A stretch of 64,000 nt of DNA from Azotobacter bryophylli (lineage in GTDB: Bacteria > Pseudomonadota > Gammaproteobacteria > Pseudomonadales > Pseudomonadaceae): assembly GCF_042643485.1 (NCBI RefSeq), contig NZ_JBHRSJ010000019.1, forward strand, positions 1 to 64,000, written 5' to 3'. Every line of letters begins with the position of its first letter. Positions within the stretch are counted from its first letter, which is position 1. The translations under genes and the position numbers were made by a program. The notes below the pieces were generated by a model. It was not told the DNA's origin. It saw only the letters and a program-made list of their open reading frames with translations, and did no database searches. Below, one piece after another: positions 61,873 through 64,000 of this stretch.

Positions 61873-62237
61873 CCCTGGAACAGCGCCTCAAGGAGGCGCA
61901 GCCTTTGTTCGCGGAAATCTGGCAGGCCCTGCACGGCGCCCTCGAACGGGTCGGCTTCGACAAGGACCTGGCGGTGACCGGCACGCCCTGCAGCCATGCC
62001 GAACTGCGCGAAGACCCCTTCGATCACAGCCAGACCCTCTACGCGGAGTGGCGCACCCCCCATGGCTGCCTGATGGGCAGCATCCTGATCCATGGCGACG
62101 GCCAGGCCTTCGCCGAGTTCGACGTGCTGATGCCCCACCCGCGCAAGCCCGACTGGGTGATCGAGGCCGCCACCGCCTGGGGACGGCCCGGTTCCCTGAA
62201 GAGCGAGCTGCGCCTGCTGCCGGCGCTGGATTCATGA
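61869..62237 (+). CDS. Unknown nif-linked protein, 122 residues
   Basis: I do not recognise the family. The protein is soluble and compact, with an N-terminal helix (LEQRLKEAQPLFAEIWQALHGAL) and a beta-rich core (CLMGSILIHGDGQAFAEFDVL). A cysteine pair lies in GTPCSHAEL and HGCLMG. It overlaps both neighbours by 4 bases (ATGA), indicating translational coupling. Confidence 0.7.
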   Translation: MTLEQRLKEAQPLFAEIWQALHGALERVGFDKDLAVTGTPCSHAELREDPFDHSQTLYAEWRTPHGCLMGSILIHGDGQAFAEFDVLMPHPRKPDWVIEAATAWGRPGSLKSELRLLPALDS

Positions 62238-62992
62238 ACGCCCTGTACGACTGGCTGCTGGACAGCGCCGCCAGCGCCGCCCGCGACGAGCCGGTGCGCA
62301 GCCTGCAGATCGGCCTCAGCTGGACCCTGGCGGAAGTGGCCGACGGCCTGGGCTTCGCCTTCAGCCCGCGGCAGGTGCCGCGCACCCTGGGTTGGGCCGG
62401 TACCCTCAGGGGCCAGCCCAGCGACCGACTGCGCGACTGGCTTCTATCCTGGGACGCCGCGCAGGCGGTGGTCGGCCTGGCCCTGGTTAACGCCGCCGTC
62501 AACCGCGCCTCGCCCTGCCTGCGCCAGGCCGAACCGCTGCGCGGCGAGGTCCCCGGGCATCTGCGCGTGTTCGCCCATTTTCGCCCGCGGCTGGACGGCC
62601 AGCGGGTCGTGGTGATCGGCCACTATCCCGGACTGGAGCGGCTCTGGCAGGACTTCCCGTACCATTGTCTGGAGCGCAACCCGCAGGATGGCGATCTGCC
62701 CGACAGTGCTGCGGATTACCTGCTGCCCCAGGCCGACTGGGTGTTCATCACCGCCAGCAGCCTGGCCAACAAGACCCTGCCGCGGCTGCTCGAGCTGTCG
62801 CGCCAGGCCCGGGTGGTGCTGATGGGGCCGAGCCTGCCCTGGCTCTACGACTGGCGCCATTTCGGCGTGGACTACCTGGCCGGGGTGCAGGTGCTGGATG
62901 CCGACGCCGCCCGCCAGGTGGTCGCCGAGGGCGGCGGCACCCGGCTGTTCCAGGGCCCCGTGGAGTACGCCTTGCTGGCGCTGGATGCATGA
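62234..62992 (+). CDS. DUF364/DUF4213 putative metal-chelation protein
   Basis: Protein of 252 residues. The N-terminal part (about 20-95) resembles DUF4213 (enolase-N-like) and the C-terminal part (about 110-250) resembles DUF364: RVVVIGHYPGLERL, ADWVFITASSLANKTLPRLLEL and VLMGPSLPWLYDWRHFGVDYLAG. The family is annotated as possible heavy-metal chelation. In a nif operon, handling of Mo or Fe is a reasonable guess only. Confidence 0.75.
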   Translation: MNALYDWLLDSAASAARDEPVRSLQIGLSWTLAEVADGLGFAFSPRQVPRTLGWAGTLRGQPSDRLRDWLLSWDAAQAVVGLALVNAAVNRASPCLRQAEPLRGEVPGHLRVFAHFRPRLDGQRVVVIGHYPGLERLWQDFPYHCLERNPQDGDLPDSAADYLLPQADWVFITASSLANKTLPRLLELSRQARVVLMGPSLPWLYDWRHFGVDYLAGVQVLDADAARQVVAEGGGTRLFQGPVEYALLALDA

Positions 62993-63420
62993 GCGAGCTG
63001 TTGCCCGGCTATGCCGGACTTCCCTGGCGGATGCTGGTCTGCCACAAACACCCGGTCAGCGCCCGGCTGCGCTTCCTGGTTCCGCTGCGTTCCGGGGTGG
63101 TGCTGCCGCAGGCCCTGCCGCGCCTGGCGGTGATCGCCGAGCCCGGTGGCGGGCCGCTGGTGCAGAGCCACCCGGCCAGCGCTCTGCGCAGCCTGCAGCG
63201 GACGCTGGGGATCGACAAGGAGCTGACGCTGGTCAGCGAATTCCAGTTGCACATGGAGGTGCCGGGACTGCTCCTGCCGGTCTACCTTGCCGCGCTGCCG
63301 GGCCACGATCTCTGTGTCCCGCCGCCGGGGACGCGCTGGATCGAGCTGCCGCAGAGCATCGGCATGCCCTGGCTGGATCGGGAGCTGCTCAGGCGCGCCT
63401 ACGAGGTGCTGATCGGCTGA
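62989..63420 (+). CDS. Unknown nif-linked protein, 143 residues
   Basis: I do not recognise the family. The protein is probably soluble and beta-rich with Leu/Pro-rich segments (GVVLPQALPRLAVIAEP; VPGLLLPVYLAALPGHDLCVPP) and a C-terminal helix (WLDRELLRRAYEVLIG). It overlaps the DUF364 gene stop (ATGA) and closes the accessory operon. A GC hairpin follows, before the convergent Nif11 gene. Confidence 0.7.
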   Translation: MSELLPGYAGLPWRMLVCHKHPVSARLRFLVPLRSGVVLPQALPRLAVIAEPGGGPLVQSHPASALRSLQRTLGIDKELTLVSEFQLHMEVPGLLLPVYLAALPGHDLCVPPPGTRWIELPQSIGMPWLDRELLRRAYEVLIG

Positions 63421-63434
63421 GCCGCCCGGGGGAA

Positions 63435-63473
63435 TGCGGGGCGCAGCGCGAATGCGCCGCGCCCCGTACCGCA
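63435..63473. terminator. Possible terminator hairpin between convergent genes
   Basis: gcggggcgc pairs with the later gcgccccgt-containing stretch across a loop in the 54-base gap. There is no T run, so it is only a candidate. Confidence 0.35.
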
Positions 63474-63474
63474 C

Positions 63475-63693
63475 TCAGGCGCGCAGCAGGGCCTTGACCA
63501 GCTTGGGCGACAGCTGCTCTTCGGTGAATTGCGGCTCGTTCGGCGGATACAGGACGTCTTCGACGATGTTGAATCCGTGCTCCTTGCCGAGGGCGATCAT
63601 TTCGCGGACCTTTTCGCAGGCCTTCAGCTTCTCGCCCAGGGCCTGATCGGCACGGGCCTGGTCGGAGAAGGCTTTGATTTCCTTGATGGACAT
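63475..63693 (-). CDS. Nif11-family small protein
   Basis: Protein of 72 residues with the Nif11 signature at its start: MSIKEIKAFSDQARADQAL followed by KLKACEKVREMIALGKEHGFNIVEDVL. Nif11 domains were first named from nif clusters and elsewhere serve as leader segments of ribosomally made peptides. Here there is no modifying enzyme and no double-glycine site, so it appears to be a stand-alone nif protein of unknown role. It has its own NifA/sigma-54 promoter (63756-63770) and activator site. Confidence 0.88.
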   Translation of the reverse strand: MSIKEIKAFSDQARADQALGEKLKACEKVREMIALGKEHGFNIVEDVLYPPNEPQFTEEQLSPKLVKALLRA

Positions 63694-63755
63694 GCTTCGT
63701 TCTCTCTGTCGCGGTTACTAAAGCCGGGCTCCACTGCGCCCGGTACAGGGCTTTA

Positions 63756-63770
63756 GCAACTTTGATGCCC
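63756..63770 (-). promoter_or_regulatory. sigma-54 promoter of the Nif11 gene
   Basis: On the minus strand GGGCAT-CAAAG-TTGC has the invariant GG and GC at correct spacing, 63 bases from the start codon. Confidence 0.8.
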
Positions 63771-63811
63771 TCGAAAAACTGCCTATGAATCAGTAAGTTA
63801 GTCATGGGGCA

Positions 63812-63827
63812 TGTCGCGTTTGCGACA
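63812..63827. promoter_or_regulatory. NifA upstream activator site for the Nif11 gene
   Basis: TGTCGCGTTTGCGACA is a perfect TGT-N10-ACA, 42 bases upstream of the Nif11 -24 element. Confidence 0.82.
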
Positions 63828-63873
63828 ACGGCGATGGCGGCTTGCGGTAATTCGGACAGTCCGGCGGCAGGGT

Positions 63874-64000
63874 TCAGCGGGCGTGCTGGAAGGTCTTCAC
63901 TGCCGAGACCAGCAGCAGCGCGCCGATCAGCGTTGTCAGCCAGGCGGTCGGCACGGCGCCCAGCAGCAGGCCGCCCAGCGCGGCGCCGAGAACCGAGCCG
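63874..64000 (-). CDS. C-terminal end of a TauE/SafE-like membrane transporter (cut by the window)
   Basis: The minus strand is open from base 64000 to a TGA at 63874-63876. It codes for about 41 hydrophobic residues (GSVLGAALGGLLLGAVPTAW...LIGALLLVSAVKTFQ) that resemble the last helices of TSUP (sulfite exporter TauE/SafE) proteins. The rest lies beyond the window. The short length makes the family assignment tentative. Confidence 0.55.
   Translation of the reverse strand, partial: GSVLGAALGGLLLGAVPTAWLTTLIGALLLVSAVKTFQHAR

Noticed and set aside
63475..63693. The Nif11 gene as a lantibiotic-type precursor peptide
   Set aside because: No double-glycine cleavage site, cysteine-rich core or modifying enzyme is nearby, and its promoter is of nif type.

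Overview
The window is GC-rich DNA from a free-living nitrogen fixer of the Azotobacter type (Pseudomonadaceae). The reasons are secreted AlgE-type mannuronan C-5 epimerases, a NifL/NifA pair, a nif-linked Rnf1 complex and a NifHDK set very close to that of Azotobacter vinelandii. No nifUSV, vnf or anf genes lie inside the window. Two runs of N (32208-32270 and 53196-53291) are scaffold gaps; the second removes the start of nifT. I see no tRNA, rRNA, CRISPR array or insertion sequence.

Layout. 1-7.7 kb: alginate-modifying RTX proteins (a 5'-truncated epimerase, a complete epimerase, a serralysin-like protease and a large epimerase with a C-terminal DUF4214 region), followed on the other strand by a type I secretion ABC transporter and adaptor (7.9-11.0 kb). 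A parS-like palindrome lies at 11166-11181. 11.3-15 kb: LysR regulator, flavohemoglobin and nitronate monooxygenase. 15.3-20.4 kb: sugar-nucleotide genes and a glycosyltransferase. 20.6-25 kb: HPP-CBS membrane protein and a second flavohemoglobin divergent from a NorR-type regulator. 25.1-28.6 kb: nifB-fdxN-nifO-nifQ-rhodanese-glutaredoxin. 28.9-32.2 kb: squalene-hopene cyclase, TetR regulator and a small periplasmic protein. 32.3-35.4 kb: nifLA, divergent from rnfABCDGEH (35.8-41.2 kb), two NafY-like genes and a NifX-like gene (41.3-43.2 kb). 43.4-46.9 kb: bestrophin-like channel, cupin and acyltransferase/acyl-ACP synthetase. 47.0-48.5 kb: SIR2-like two-gene operon, divergent from nifHDKTY-DUF6129-lrv (48.9-55.2 kb). 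55.3-56.3 kb: an RlmN/Cfr-like radical SAM gene on the opposite strand. 56.6-63.4 kb: nifENX and accessory ferredoxins and unknown genes. 63.5-64 kb: a Nif11 gene and the end of a TauE/SafE-like transporter.

How it works together. NifL (redox and nitrogen sensor) restrains NifA. NifA with sigma-54 should act at perfect TGT-N10-ACA sites, which I find upstream of nifB (one), in the nifL/rnfA intergenic region (two), in the SIR2/nifH intergenic region (three), upstream of nifE (one) and upstream of the Nif11 gene (one). Each has at least one correctly spaced -24/-12 element nearby. Rnf and the ferredoxins supply low-potential electrons. NifB, NifQ, NifE, NifN, NifX, NifY and NafY build and carry FeMo-co. 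The flavohemoglobins and the NorR-type regulator probably protect against nitric oxide. Alginate epimerases shape the oxygen-limiting capsule and cyst coat. From memory, the nifLAB/rnf and nifHDK clusters are well separated in A. vinelandii, so finding them about 15 kb apart is a notable arrangement.
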